Origin: JAJDFU01 sp964641965
GTDB taxonomy: Bacteria > Bacteroidota > Bacteroidia > Chitinophagales > Saprospiraceae
Direction: 5' to 3'
DNA: 64,000 nucleotides
NCBI GenBank assembly: GCA_964641965.1
Contig: CAZXLD010000024.1
Coordinates: forward strand, 7,148 to 71,147
Positions 26,853 to 35,808 of the stretch are shown here, piece after piece (within the stretch, counting starts at the first letter, position 1; each line of letters starts with the position of its first letter). A program made the position numbers and the translations under genes. The notes beneath the pieces were generated by a model. It searched no databases, had not been told where the DNA came from, and saw only the letters and a program-made list of their open reading frames with translations.

Positions 26853-28184
26853 TTATTCCGGATTGAAAAATACCTTGTCCCCAACTGTTACTTCACCTGT
26901 CTCTCCAAGGTCGTTCCATTTCCGAAGGCTATCTAGTCGAATACCATATAAATGTGCAATTCTCGCCAAATCTTCCCCTTCTTCAACAATATGATAGGAC
27001 AAAGGAATTTGATCTGGCTTTTCTTCCAGATAGTAGGCTCTTTTTTTCTTGAGGATGCTGAAGGTGACCCCATCATTGAACCTTGCAAAATCTTCCATGC
27101 TAACCCCAAGCTTTTTCAGGGCTTTTTTGGTTTTCAGGTCTTTTAAAGGGACAATACCTTTAACCCCATTGACTAGGACCACTTTGTAGGCTTTTGTCTC
27201 CGGAAAATCTTCCCGGGCGACGATAAAGGGGTACATATTCCGGAGCGTATCGGAATAGAATTCCTTGTTACTTCCTCCCCGGGCAACTCCCCCACACGCA
27301 TATCCTTGTAATTGTGCAATAACAGGGTCCCGCATTTCCGGGCGCAAAGGCAGAATTACCGAATAACAATAAGATGCACCTTGTGGAATCCGCTCAGTGA
27401 GCAACCAGGGATTATAGGTCTCAACCAAGGTGGCATATTCCGCCGCACTTACACCGCTATTGGGAACAATTTGCGTAACGAACTGCGCAATCTCCGGCAA
27501 GCTGTTTTGAATTCCTCCAGCATACTCCACCAAGTATACATTGGAACTATTTTTCTGACTTTGGTAGGCATTATTGAATGCAAAGTAATGAGCCAGGAAA
27601 TGCACAATGTAATAGTGCGTATTTTCATCAACTACCACATTGTTAGTCAGATTATTTTCTGCAATATGGTTCTTAGCCCCGGTTAAACCTGTGTAGTAAC
27701 TGAGGAGCGAATACACCCAATTATTCAGATAGTGGTGGCTTTTCTTAAAATAATTCCCTGCGGCTCGGGTGGAAGAAACGATGTTTTTTCGTTCATCCAC
27801 CTGGTTATCAATTTTGAGCTGATACTCTTCAGCGGTCGGACCTTTGAACTGCCAATAGCCCACTGCATTAGATTTGGAAACTGCTGTGCCGTCCAGTGTA
27901 CTTTCTTGAAGGGCCAGGAACTTGTAATCATCGGGTACACCAACACCTTGTAATTCCCGCTCAATGATGGGAAAGTAATTTAGACAGCGCTTGAGAAAAT
28001 CATTGAAGTAGTTCTGATTTTGAGTCAAGGAGGTCATCTTTTCCTGGATCTTCTGCATCCCTCCAGGGGTGATGGTAATCGGCGTCTGCAGGACGTTGAC
28101 CTGACTTGGAATGTTTTGTGCTTCCGCTGAAAAGCCATTCAGGGAAATCACAAACAATAGAAATAACAATCGAAAGGAATTCAT
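26853..28184 (-). CDS. MltD-like lytic transglycosylase with C-terminal LysM
   Basis: This 443-residue exported protein has signal LLFLLFVISLNGFSAEAQ and an SLT/MltD-like catalytic domain with Glu94 in KFLALQESTLDGTAVSKSNAVGYWQF, where a Gln/Ser context replaces the commoner IESxF. Substrate-groove elements DERKNIVSSTRAAGNYFKKS and SLLSYYTG follow. It ends in one LysM peptidoglycan-binding repeat (YHIVEEGEDLARIAHLYGI..LRKWNDL). Lytic transglycosylases cleave the glycan strand to 1,6-anhydroMurNAc products. The ATG at 28184 gives a clean signal; an in-frame ATG 10 codons upstream is less likely. Confidence 0.85.
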   Translation of the reverse strand: MNSFRLLFLLFVISLNGFSAEAQNIPSQVNVLQTPITITPGGMQKIQEKMTSLTQNQNYFNDFLKRCLNYFPIIERELQGVGVPDDYKFLALQESTLDGTAVSKSNAVGYWQFKGPTAEEYQLKIDNQVDERKNIVSSTRAAGNYFKKSHHYLNNWVYSLLSYYTGLTGAKNHIAENNLTNNVVVDENTHYYIVHFLAHYFAFNNAYQSQKNSSNVYLVEYAGGIQNSLPEIAQFVTQIVPNSGVSAAEYATLVETYNPWLLTERIPQGASYCYSVILPLRPEMRDPVIAQLQGYACGGVARGGSNKEFYSDTLRNMYPFIVAREDFPETKAYKVVLVNGVKGIVPLKDLKTKKALKKLGVSMEDFARFNDGVTFSILKKKRAYYLEEKPDQIPLSYHIVEEGEDLARIAHLYGIRLDSLRKWNDLGETGEVTVGDKVFFNPE

Positions 28185-28230
28185 CGGTATCAGGAATTTT
28201 AGAACCTGTTTCAAATTTATACGCTGCGGC

Positions 28231-28338
28231 TAAATGGCCACTTATTCGGTCATACTGCGTTGCAGAACCGAGCTTCGTAGCGCTGCTACGATCCCGACCC
28301 TGTGCCTTGTCTAACCAAAAAATGGACAACTTTTGCCA
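28231..28338. repeat. Long imperfect palindromic intergenic element
   Basis: The centre is a perfect hairpin TCGTAGC-GCT-GCTACGA (28275-28291). Outside it, the left arm (TTATTCGGTCATAC...) and the reverse complement of the right arm (TTTTTTGGTTAGAC...) still match at most positions over about 40 nt, so the whole 0.1 kb can fold into one long imperfect stem. It holds no ORF and sits between the cyclase stop and the transglycosylase start. It looks like a dispersed intergenic palindromic element, but copy number cannot be seen from one window. Confidence 0.6.
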
Positions 28339-28384
28339 TCAATTACGAATTTTAAACAAGCTCTTAGGTTTATCAATAATAGAA

Positions 28385-30067
28385 TTAGGCATGTTCAAGT
28401 ACGGAAGCTTTTTCCCGTTCTACAAAGTACATGTCTAGTAATCCTTTGTTTTTAACCTCGACTTTACCTCTGTATGAACATTCAAACTGATATTTGACCA
28501 ACCGGTAGGTTGACTCTGAGATGTTGACCTTACCAGGCCGACTCTGATTTTCAACCCGGGAAGCCGTATTAACAGTATCTCCCCAAATATCGTAAGCAAA
28601 TTTATTTACGCCAACTACACCAGCAACAACAGGACCGGTGTGAATACCGATCCTCGCCTCGAAGTAGGGTTTCCCTAGGCGCAACCTTTCCTCTTTATGC
28701 TCATTTAGAAACTCTTGCATTTCAAGGGCAGCCCGGATCAGATTCGTGGGCAAGGTTTTTTTATCGGTTAAACCACTCGCTGCCAGGTAGGCATCTCCAA
28801 CCGTTTTTATCTTTTCGATCTCAGGATATTGACTTATAATAAAATCAAAAGCCTTGAAGCATCTGTCTAATTCGTCAACTAACTCCTCCGGACTAAGCTG
28901 TTCTGCAATTAGCGTAAAATTTTTGAAATCGGAGAATAATACACTCACTTCCGGGAATTGCCGAGCAGCTGCTTTTCCGTTTTGTTTTAATTCTGTGGCA
29001 ATTTCTGCCGGAAGAATATTCAGAAGTAGTTCATCCGAGCGCTCCCTTTCTTCTTCAATCAGTTGATTTTTGTATTCCAGTTCCTTCTTGGCCCGACGAC
29101 TGGCCCGGTAACGCCCCCAGGAAAGCAGAGCCAAAAGGGTAAGAAAAACCAATCCCACTCCTGCGAATAGGGTGAGGTATTGGTTTCGTTCTGAAGTGAT
29201 CTGCGCCTCTGCCAGGTTGGCCCGCGCCTCTTGCAGCAGGGCCTGCTGGGTGAGGGCTTCTTTTGAAAGCTCCTGATACTTTAGTTCATTCGTTGCTGCG
29301 ATCTGTCTGGCCGCCTCGACCAACCTATTCATCTGATCATTTTCTTGTAAAATGGAATCCATAGATCCGTTTAGGCCTGGATCGCTATCTGGATCGCTCA
29401 CGGTTTCTAAAGCAGGTGGAGTCTGCGGAGTCAGAACCTCTTCAGCCACATCACTACCCTTGGGTATTTGATCTGCGTTCACAAGGTTTTGTATTGATCG
29501 CTGAACTTGGCTTTTTTGACTTTCCAATTGGCGGATTTGCTGTTCCAAAGCATGGCGTTGACGTCTATACTTTTCTTCCAGGTCGCCTATGCTATTTGTT
29601 GTTCCCCCCAGATATGAAGTCGTTTCACTCAATAATCGAAGGGCCTCCTGCGAATTTCCTTCCTGCCGCTCTAACTCACTGATCTTTTGGGTTGATTTTA
29701 AAATCAGGGAAGCATCTCCTGCGCGCTTGGCAAAACTCAAGGACTTTTCGCTCCAAACCCTACTATTCTGTTCGTCATCCAATGCAGTACATGCCTCCGC
29801 AACTTGGAAAGCGCTTAAGGCAGCCATTCCATTATTAGCTGTCCGGGAAGCAATTTCAAAGGCAAGAGAGAAATATTGAATGGAGCGCTTAGGATCCTGT
29901 GGAAGCAACACCTTCCCCAGTTGGTAGTTGGCTGACATTTTTTCCTCAGAAGAGCGAGCCTGGGCCAATTCCTGCTCCAGTTCTTCAAAAGATTGACTAT
30001 AAGCTGTTGAGAAGAGCGCAGTTAGTACCAATAAAATACAGCCGATCCTACAACTAAACTTTTCCAT
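28385..30067 (-). CDS. Membrane-bound class III adenylate cyclase with extracytoplasmic TPR/coiled-coil sensor
   Basis: This 560-residue protein has a signal segment (8-24) and a TPR-like helical region (30-155), then long coiled coils (160-195, 235-295). One membrane span (298-317) follows, then a short linker helix with LLLNILPAEIATELK (348-361), the usual pre-cyclase segment, and the class III catalytic domain (373-550). Both metal Asp residues are present (Asp380 in VLFSDFKNFT, Asp425 in VGDAY), as are the transition-state Asn500 and Arg504. Substrate-selecting residues are Lys421 and Asp493, the adenylate cyclase pair, so cAMP rather than cGMP is predicted. The TPR region is probably periplasmic. 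It is the first gene of the same-strand row cyclase, transglycosylase, two caspases. Confidence 0.9.
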   Translation of the reverse strand: MEKFSCRIGCILLVLTALFSTAYSQSFEELEQELAQARSSEEKMSANYQLGKVLLPQDPKRSIQYFSLAFEIASRTANNGMAALSAFQVAEACTALDDEQNSRVWSEKSLSFAKRAGDASLILKSTQKISELERQEGNSQEALRLLSETTSYLGGTTNSIGDLEEKYRRQRHALEQQIRQLESQKSQVQRSIQNLVNADQIPKGSDVAEEVLTPQTPPALETVSDPDSDPGLNGSMDSILQENDQMNRLVEAARQIAATNELKYQELSKEALTQQALLQEARANLAEAQITSERNQYLTLFAGVGLVFLTLLALLSWGRYRASRRAKKELEYKNQLIEEERERSDELLLNILPAEIATELKQNGKAAARQFPEVSVLFSDFKNFTLIAEQLSPEELVDELDRCFKAFDFIISQYPEIEKIKTVGDAYLAASGLTDKKTLPTNLIRAALEMQEFLNEHKEERLRLGKPYFEARIGIHTGPVVAGVVGVNKFAYDIWGDTVNTASRVENQSRPGKVNISESTYRLVKYQFECSYRGKVEVKNKGLLDMYFVEREKASVLEHA

Positions 30068-30222
30068 CGCTGAACTTAAAAAATACCAGCCTACTGTTTG
30101 GTCTTTGAGGCAAAATTGTTTTCTGGTCTACAAATTAGTGAAATTTCCAATCTTGGCAGTGCGATTACTGACACTGCTGTATTTGGGCAGCTTGGGCAGC
30201 AAAATTTTCCTTTTTTCGCATT

Positions 30223-30990
30223 ATGAAGTTGTATCATAAAGTCATTGGTAGCGGAGACCCCCTGTTGATTCTCCATGGTTTCCTTGGTTCTTCCGACAAT
30301 TGGCAAACCTTGGGGCGGCGATTCGGGGAGTCGAATACGGTTTTCCTCATCGACTTACGAAATCACGGGAGATCACCCCATACTTCTTCCCATACTTACC
30401 CGGAATTGGCTGAAGACCTGGAAGCATTTATGGATGAACACTTCATCCAGTCCTGCTCGCTTCTTGGCCATTCAATGGGTGGGAAAGTAGCGATGCAAAC
30501 GGCTCTGTTTATCCCGGAAAGGATACACAAACTAATCGTTGTAGATATTGCGCCCAAGCCCTATGCCGGTGGGCATGAGGAGATTTTACAAGCCATGCGA
30601 AGCTTGGTACTGGATGAAATTTCCACGCGAAAAGAAGCCGAGCACCTCCTACAAGAATCTATCCAGGACATTGGGATTGTCCGGTTTTTAATGAAGAATC
30701 TATCCAGGGACGAGAATGGAGCTTTCAGATGGAAAGTCAATCTGGAAACCCTGTACCGGCAATATGGAGAAATCCTTAAAGGGGTTGAAAAATTACACGA
30801 CCCTTATCCTGGTCCTGCCCTTTTTCTAAAGGGAGAACAGTCTGGCTATATCCGAGAAGAGGACAGCCCCAATATGTTAGAATTATTTCCGAAAGCAAAG
30901 GTGTTGTCTATTCCTGAAGCTGGGCATTGGGTACACGCTGAGCAACCTGATCTACTATTCGACCAGGTGCGCATTTTTCTCGACGAATAA
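30223..30990 (+). CDS. Alpha/beta-fold hydrolase (YbfF-like esterase)
   Basis: This 255-residue cytosolic protein has the oxyanion motif LHGFLGSSDNWQ (18-28), IDLRNHGRSPH, nucleophile Ser84 in LLGHSMGGKVAM, conserved VVDIAPKPY, and catalytic His235 in PEAGHWVHAE. The pattern matches the YbfF esterase/thioesterase subgroup. It is divergent from the cyclase gene with a 155-bp gap and stands alone. Confidence 0.92.
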   Translation: MKLYHKVIGSGDPLLILHGFLGSSDNWQTLGRRFGESNTVFLIDLRNHGRSPHTSSHTYPELAEDLEAFMDEHFIQSCSLLGHSMGGKVAMQTALFIPERIHKLIVVDIAPKPYAGGHEEILQAMRSLVLDEISTRKEAEHLLQESIQDIGIVRFLMKNLSRDENGAFRWKVNLETLYRQYGEILKGVEKLHDPYPGPALFLKGEQSGYIREEDSPNMLELFPKAKVLSIPEAGHWVHAEQPDLLFDQVRIFLDE

Positions 30991-31233
30991 TAGGACCAAT
31001 TGTCACCCTGTCCACAAACCTGTTTAAAGGCGGCGCGGACCGTGTAGCCGTGCTATTTATTTTTTTGCATATTGGTTAAATCTTAAGTGTTCAATTGGCG
31101 TTACATCTCTTAGGGCATGATAAATTTTGGCTTTTAATGGGAACGCCATTAAGTGCTATCCTGAATTTGTCGAAAAAAGTGGTTTAAGGCCCTGAATCGA
31201 GCATGTACATTAACAGTAGAAAATATCAGTAAT

Positions 31234-32877
31234 ATGTCCATAAAGAAAGGCTTAGTACGAGTTACGGTGTTGGTTGTGGTGGTGATCGTAGGTTCTTCGA
31301 CCACCCTGCACAATGACAATAACCGGTACTTTGAGATCAGTAAAAACATTGAAATTTTTACCAATCTATATCGAGAGCTTAATACCTACTATGTAGACGA
31401 CCTAGACCCTGGAAAACTAATGCGTACGGGTATTGAAGCCATGGTAACCAGCCTGGATCCTTATACCAATTACATTTCCGAATCTGACATTGAGGGCTAC
31501 CGATTAATGACCGAAGGCCGCTACAATGGTATTGGCGCCATCAGCAGAAAAATTGGAGATTACGTCACCCTCATTGAACTGTACGAGGATCAACCTGCAG
31601 ACAAAGCAGGTTTGAAAGCGGGAGATATCATATTGGAAATAGATGGAAAAGACGTCACTGGAAAAGATATCGATCAGGTCAATAATTTCCTGCGAGGTAT
31701 TCCGGGCAAATCCGTTGAGCTAAGGATTAAGCGACCTGGATCTGAAGAGCCTGTTGATGTTTCCTTAGCATTAGGCGAGGTGAATGTGCCCAATGTACCC
31801 TATTCCGGCGAGGTGGCAGATGGCATTGGATATATTGCCTTGACTACCTTCACCCGAGATGCAGGCCGGAATGTGGCCCAAGCATTAAGAGCTTTAAAGG
31901 AAGAAAATCCACAACTCAAAGGCCTCATTTTCGATTTAAGAGGCAACGGAGGAGGTTTATTGTCTGAGGCCGTCAATGTATCTAATGTATTTATTCCAAA
32001 AGGGGAAATCGTAGTGACCACCCGAGGTAAAATCAAGGAATGGGACAAGACCTATTCTACACCAGGTCAACCCTTAGATACGGACCTTCCTTTGGTGGTT
32101 TTAATCGATGGAAACTCGGCTTCGGCCTCTGAAATTGTTTGTGGCGTGATGCAAGACTATGATCGGGGTATTCTAATCGGCCAGCAATCCTATGGTAAGG
32201 GTCTGGTCCAAAACACCCGAGATGTAGGATACAACGCCAAGGTGAAGATGACCACGGCGAAATACTACATCCCGAGCGGAAGATGCATCCAGAGTGTGGA
32301 GTATGAAGATGGAGAACCTGTAGATATCCCTGACGATCAGCGACAAGCATTTAAAACCAGAAGCGGAAGAAAAGTATTGGATGGTGGGGGCGTCCGTCCA
32401 GATATTCCCCTGTCTACTGCCACAGATGATGCTGTAGTCAAAAGCCTTTTCGAACAGCATTTTATCTTTAATTACGTGACTCGATATTGTTTAAATTATG
32501 ATAGCATTCCGCCAGTAGACGAATTCTCCTTTGGAGATTTTTCCGGGTTCATGAGCTATTTAGAAGAACAAGGATTCAGTTACCTCACAGAAAGCGAAAA
32601 ACTATTGTCCAAGCTCGAAAAAGCCAACCAGCAACAAGGATATGGCTTGGAATCTGATCTTGCCGAAATGAAGGCAATCCTTGTACAGACTAAAAAGAAA
32701 GCAGTACAAGGTAAAAAAGCCGATATCATTGACCTGATTGAAAAAGACATTGCCGCGCGCTACTATTACCAGATGGGAAAAGTACAGATGCGGTTGAAAA
32801 ATGATGAGGAAGTCGCAGAAGCTATTCGAGTGCTTAACGACCAGGGTACATATAAAAAGCTCTTGACTGCTAATTAA
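31234..32877 (+). CDS. S41 family C-terminal processing peptidase (CtpA-like)
   Basis: This 547-residue exported protease has an N-terminal membrane/signal segment (VRVTVLVVVVIVGSS), an N-terminal helical domain (MVTSLDPYTNYIS), a PDZ domain (about 90-175; GIGAISRKIGDYVTLIELYEDQPADKAGLKAGD), and the S41 protease core with LRGNGGGLLSEAV, catalytic Ser in IDGNSASASEIV and catalytic Lys in QQSYGKGLVQ. A 140-residue helical tail follows. It processes C-termini of envelope proteins. It stands alone, convergent with cysS. Confidence 0.94.
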   Translation: MSIKKGLVRVTVLVVVVIVGSSTTLHNDNNRYFEISKNIEIFTNLYRELNTYYVDDLDPGKLMRTGIEAMVTSLDPYTNYISESDIEGYRLMTEGRYNGIGAISRKIGDYVTLIELYEDQPADKAGLKAGDIILEIDGKDVTGKDIDQVNNFLRGIPGKSVELRIKRPGSEEPVDVSLALGEVNVPNVPYSGEVADGIGYIALTTFTRDAGRNVAQALRALKEENPQLKGLIFDLRGNGGGLLSEAVNVSNVFIPKGEIVVTTRGKIKEWDKTYSTPGQPLDTDLPLVVLIDGNSASASEIVCGVMQDYDRGILIGQQSYGKGLVQNTRDVGYNAKVKMTTAKYYIPSGRCIQSVEYEDGEPVDIPDDQRQAFKTRSGRKVLDGGGVRPDIPLSTATDDAVVKSLFEQHFIFNYVTRYCLNYDSIPPVDEFSFGDFSGFMSYLEEQGFSYLTESEKLLSKLEKANQQQGYGLESDLAEMKAILVQTKKKAVQGKKADIIDLIEKDIAARYYYQMGKVQMRLKNDEEVAEAIRVLNDQGTYKKLLTAN

Positions 32878-32950
32878 TAATTCTATTTAAAGGTGAAAGT
32901 GCCCTGTCCCTTGAGTACAGCGTTTCTTGAAGTAGCATAATGCCCTTGAT

Positions 32951-32969
32951 CCCGACACTTGTTGTCGGG
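32951..32969. repeat. Small GC-rich hairpin between convergent S41 peptidase and cysS genes
   Basis: CCCGACA-CTTGT-TGTCGGG is a perfect 7-bp stem. It has no T-tract, so it is either a weak bidirectional terminator or a copy of a small intergenic repeat. The rest of the 240-bp gap shows nothing I can name. Confidence 0.5.
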
Positions 32970-33117
32970 GCTAAACAAGTTGGGCTTACTTTCTCCATTT
33001 TTAAATAGGTCATTTTAAACTTGCGTCGGTATAAGGTCAAAGGCAATCTAAAAAGGAGCTCCAGTGTGAAATAAAGAGTACTTTTTGGAGTAAATGACAA
33101 GAGTTGTATCTCATCGA

Positions 33118-34632
33118 TTACTCTACCCTCCAGGTACTTCCCTCCTTGCTGTCTTTGACTACAATATTCAGCGATTTCAGTGCATCTCTGATTTTATCAG
33201 AGGTGGTCCAATCTTTCTGTTGACGCGCTTCTAATCGAATATCCAAAATAATCTCCATGAGTTCATCTACGATTTGAGAACCATTCCCGCCTGATGCCTG
33301 ATATTCCTGGAGCCCAAAAATGGAAAAAAGGAAATCCGAAAAGAATTGCTGCATGCGGGTAAGTGTATCTGATCTAAGATCAGACATCTTTAATTGCCCC
33401 CCATGGAGTGCATTAATTTTATTGACCAATTCAAACAAGCGACTTAGAGCCTTGGGAGAATTAAAATCGTCATTCATATCGTCAAAAGCCAAATCCATCA
33501 ATTGGTTGAGTTGCTGGTCCAGATCAGTTGGCGACTCAACTGTCGTCGCATCAATAGCAAACGTTTGCAAGACTTTATTGGCCTCCATCAACCGTTGATA
33601 TCCCTTTTCTGCTGCTTGCAAGGCCTCATCTGTCAAATCCAGCGTGCTGCTGTAATGGCTTTGGAGCATGAAAAAACGGACCACCATTGGGCTATACCCC
33701 TTACTAACGTGAGGACTTTCTCCCCCGATCAGTTGCTCGGGAGTAATCGTATTCCCATCCGACTTGCTCATTTTTTTCCCATTCATCAGGAGCATATTGG
33801 TATGCATCCAGTACTTTGCTGGTCCACAACCAAACACCCCATAATTTTGGGCCATTTCGTTCTCATGATGAGGAAACTTCAGATCCGCACCTCCGCCATG
33901 GATATCAAAGGTCTGCCCCAAATATTTGGTACTCATAGCAGAACACTCCAAATGCCAACCTGGAAATCCTTCGCTCCAGGGAGACGACCATCGCATTAAA
34001 TGGCGTGGATCCGCCTTAATCCATACCGCAAAGTCGGATGGATGCTTTTTTTCATCCTGTTTTTTTAGATCATCCCTGGTTTCCGAAAAGAGCTCTTCAA
34101 TCTTGCGTCCGCTTAAAGTTCCATAGTGATCTTCTTCGGTTGCAAACTTTTCGGTATCGAAATACACAGAGCCATTCTTCTCGTAGGCATAGCCGCGCTC
34201 AAGCAAGGTTTTCACCATTTCGATCTGCTCCATGATGTGCCCCGTTGCCCTGGGTTCAATACTGGGTGGAAGTGTATTGAAGAGTCGCATCATTTGTTCG
34301 AAACCATTGGTGTAATGTTGAACCACTTCCATAGGTTCCAGCTGTTCGAGGCGCGCTTTTTTGCTGATCTTATCTTCTGCGTCCGAATCTGCATCTCCCT
34401 CCAGGTGACCCACATCCGTTATATTTCGTACATAACGTACCTTATATCCCTTAAACAAAAGGTAACGGTAAATCAGGTCAAAGCTGATGAAGGTCCGGAT
34501 ATTTCCCAGGTGAACATCGCTGTATACGGTAGGTCCACAAACGTATAGCCCCACATATCCTTGCTTAATGGATTTGAACTCTTCCTTTTGCCTGCTTAGG
34601 CTATTGTAAATAAAAAGTGGTTTCGATTGCAT
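33118..34632 (-). CDS. cysS: Cysteinyl-tRNA synthetase
   Basis: This 504-residue class I synthetase charges tRNA-Cys. Visible features are LYVCGPTVYSDVHLGN (29-44) with the zinc/Cys-binding Cys32 and the HIGH-type HLGN, the zinc ligands in WHLECSAMS, the HGGGADLKFPHHENE block, and KMSKSDGN. Length is normal for Bacteroidota. The C-terminal DALR-type helical domain ends in TWRVE. It lies 128 bp downstream of the rhomboid gene on the same strand; co-transcription is uncertain. Confidence 0.97.
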   Translation of the reverse strand: MQSKPLFIYNSLSRQKEEFKSIKQGYVGLYVCGPTVYSDVHLGNIRTFISFDLIYRYLLFKGYKVRYVRNITDVGHLEGDADSDAEDKISKKARLEQLEPMEVVQHYTNGFEQMMRLFNTLPPSIEPRATGHIMEQIEMVKTLLERGYAYEKNGSVYFDTEKFATEEDHYGTLSGRKIEELFSETRDDLKKQDEKKHPSDFAVWIKADPRHLMRWSSPWSEGFPGWHLECSAMSTKYLGQTFDIHGGGADLKFPHHENEMAQNYGVFGCGPAKYWMHTNMLLMNGKKMSKSDGNTITPEQLIGGESPHVSKGYSPMVVRFFMLQSHYSSTLDLTDEALQAAEKGYQRLMEANKVLQTFAIDATTVESPTDLDQQLNQLMDLAFDDMNDDFNSPKALSRLFELVNKINALHGGQLKMSDLRSDTLTRMQQFFSDFLFSIFGLQEYQASGGNGSQIVDELMEIILDIRLEARQQKDWTTSDKIRDALKSLNIVVKDSKEGSTWRVE

Positions 34633-34760
34633 AAGGAGGCATTGGTGTAAGAAGTTGCAAAATTAGACAACTCAAAGTCGGGATTCAAATAAACCGGAGT
34701 TCCCAAAAAGTCTAGCGTAGCTGTACAGGGAATGAGAGCAATGGATATATGAAGACCCAC

Positions 34761-35711
34761 TTATTTTTTACTGGCCTTGAAGAGGAACTCTTTCTCATCC
34801 TTGGATAAACTGTCGTAGCCAGACTCCTTGATTTTATCCAGGATGGTATCTAATCGCTGTTGGTGATCCCGATCCGGGGCATCCGATTTACGTTGGCCTT
34901 TTTTGCTAGTAAATTTTCGGCGAGGATTTCGATAAGCTACACGCGGACCTTTTTGGGACCTAGGCCCTTCTGCAAACTTGCGTAAGAAATCGGCTACCCG
35001 GTCGAGCACCCGATTAATGTTTGCCGACCAATCATTTCCCTGCTGCAACTGGCGAATGGTTATGTAGCCCATGACCGCTCCCCCCAGGTGAGCAAGGTGT
35101 CCGCCTGTGTTACCATCTTGGCCGATGAATATGATATCCAACACTACCAGTGCGCCCACCAGCCATTTTAGTTTGACCCGGCCTAAAAAGAGAAGGTGCA
35201 TTTCGTAGTCCGGATTGATCGTTGCAGAGGCAACAGCAATCGCCATGACCGCAGCAGAGGCACCTAAGGCATATCCATCAGGCGATAGGAAGGGGAAGCC
35301 CAGGTTCGATGCCAGGAAAAAGACCATTGCACCGGCAAATCCACCGAGTAGATAGATAGGAAGGATGCGTTGATTCCCTATGAAATCAACTACGATCCGG
35401 CCAAACCAGTATAAATACAGCATATTCCAAAGGATATGGAAGAAGCCCGTATGTAAGAACATGCTGGTAAACAATGTCCAGGGGTGCAGCAACAAATAAA
35501 ATGGATCTGCAGGTGTACTGAAAAACCGAACCAGCGGGGTATATCCTTCAGGATTTATACAACCGCAAGCCAATCGCATAACCAACCAAACGAAGTTGAT
35601 CAATACAAAAACCACCACATTGATCAAAATGAGGCGGGTTACCATATTTCCCTGGTAATATTCTTTTTTGGCGTCTTCCCAAATGGACTTCAACATGCGC
35701 GCAAATACCAA
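34761..35711 (-). CDS. Rhomboid intramembrane serine protease with basic C-terminal tail
   Basis: This 316-residue protein has about six TM segments, family motif FHILWNMLYLYWFGR, catalytic Ser152 in ALGASAAVM and catalytic His208 in HLAHLGGAVMG. The last 85 residues are soluble, strongly basic (RNPRRKFTSKKGQRKSD) and helical, beyond the usual rhomboid core. The family cleaves TM helices of single-pass substrates. It is the second of two rhomboid genes in a row, both downstream of mutL. Confidence 0.93.
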   Translation of the reverse strand: MVFARMLKSIWEDAKKEYYQGNMVTRLILINVVVFVLINFVWLVMRLACGCINPEGYTPLVRFFSTPADPFYLLLHPWTLFTSMFLHTGFFHILWNMLYLYWFGRIVVDFIGNQRILPIYLLGGFAGAMVFFLASNLGFPFLSPDGYALGASAAVMAIAVASATINPDYEMHLLFLGRVKLKWLVGALVVLDIIFIGQDGNTGGHLAHLGGAVMGYITIRQLQQGNDWSANINRVLDRVADFLRKFAEGPRSQKGPRVAYRNPRRKFTSKKGQRKSDAPDRDHQQRLDTILDKIKESGYDSLSKDEKEFLFKASKK

Positions 35712-35808
35712 TTTTCACTAAAATAAAGCGGTTGGTCTCAATTGGCAATACTCACCCTACCAAAATTAGAGCACCTACTTACAATCAACGATCAGGAGGG
35801 GCAATAGG

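Noticed and set aside
33502..33999. 165-residue plus-strand ORF inside cysS
   Set aside because: Antisense to conserved tRNA synthetase motifs; no independent support.
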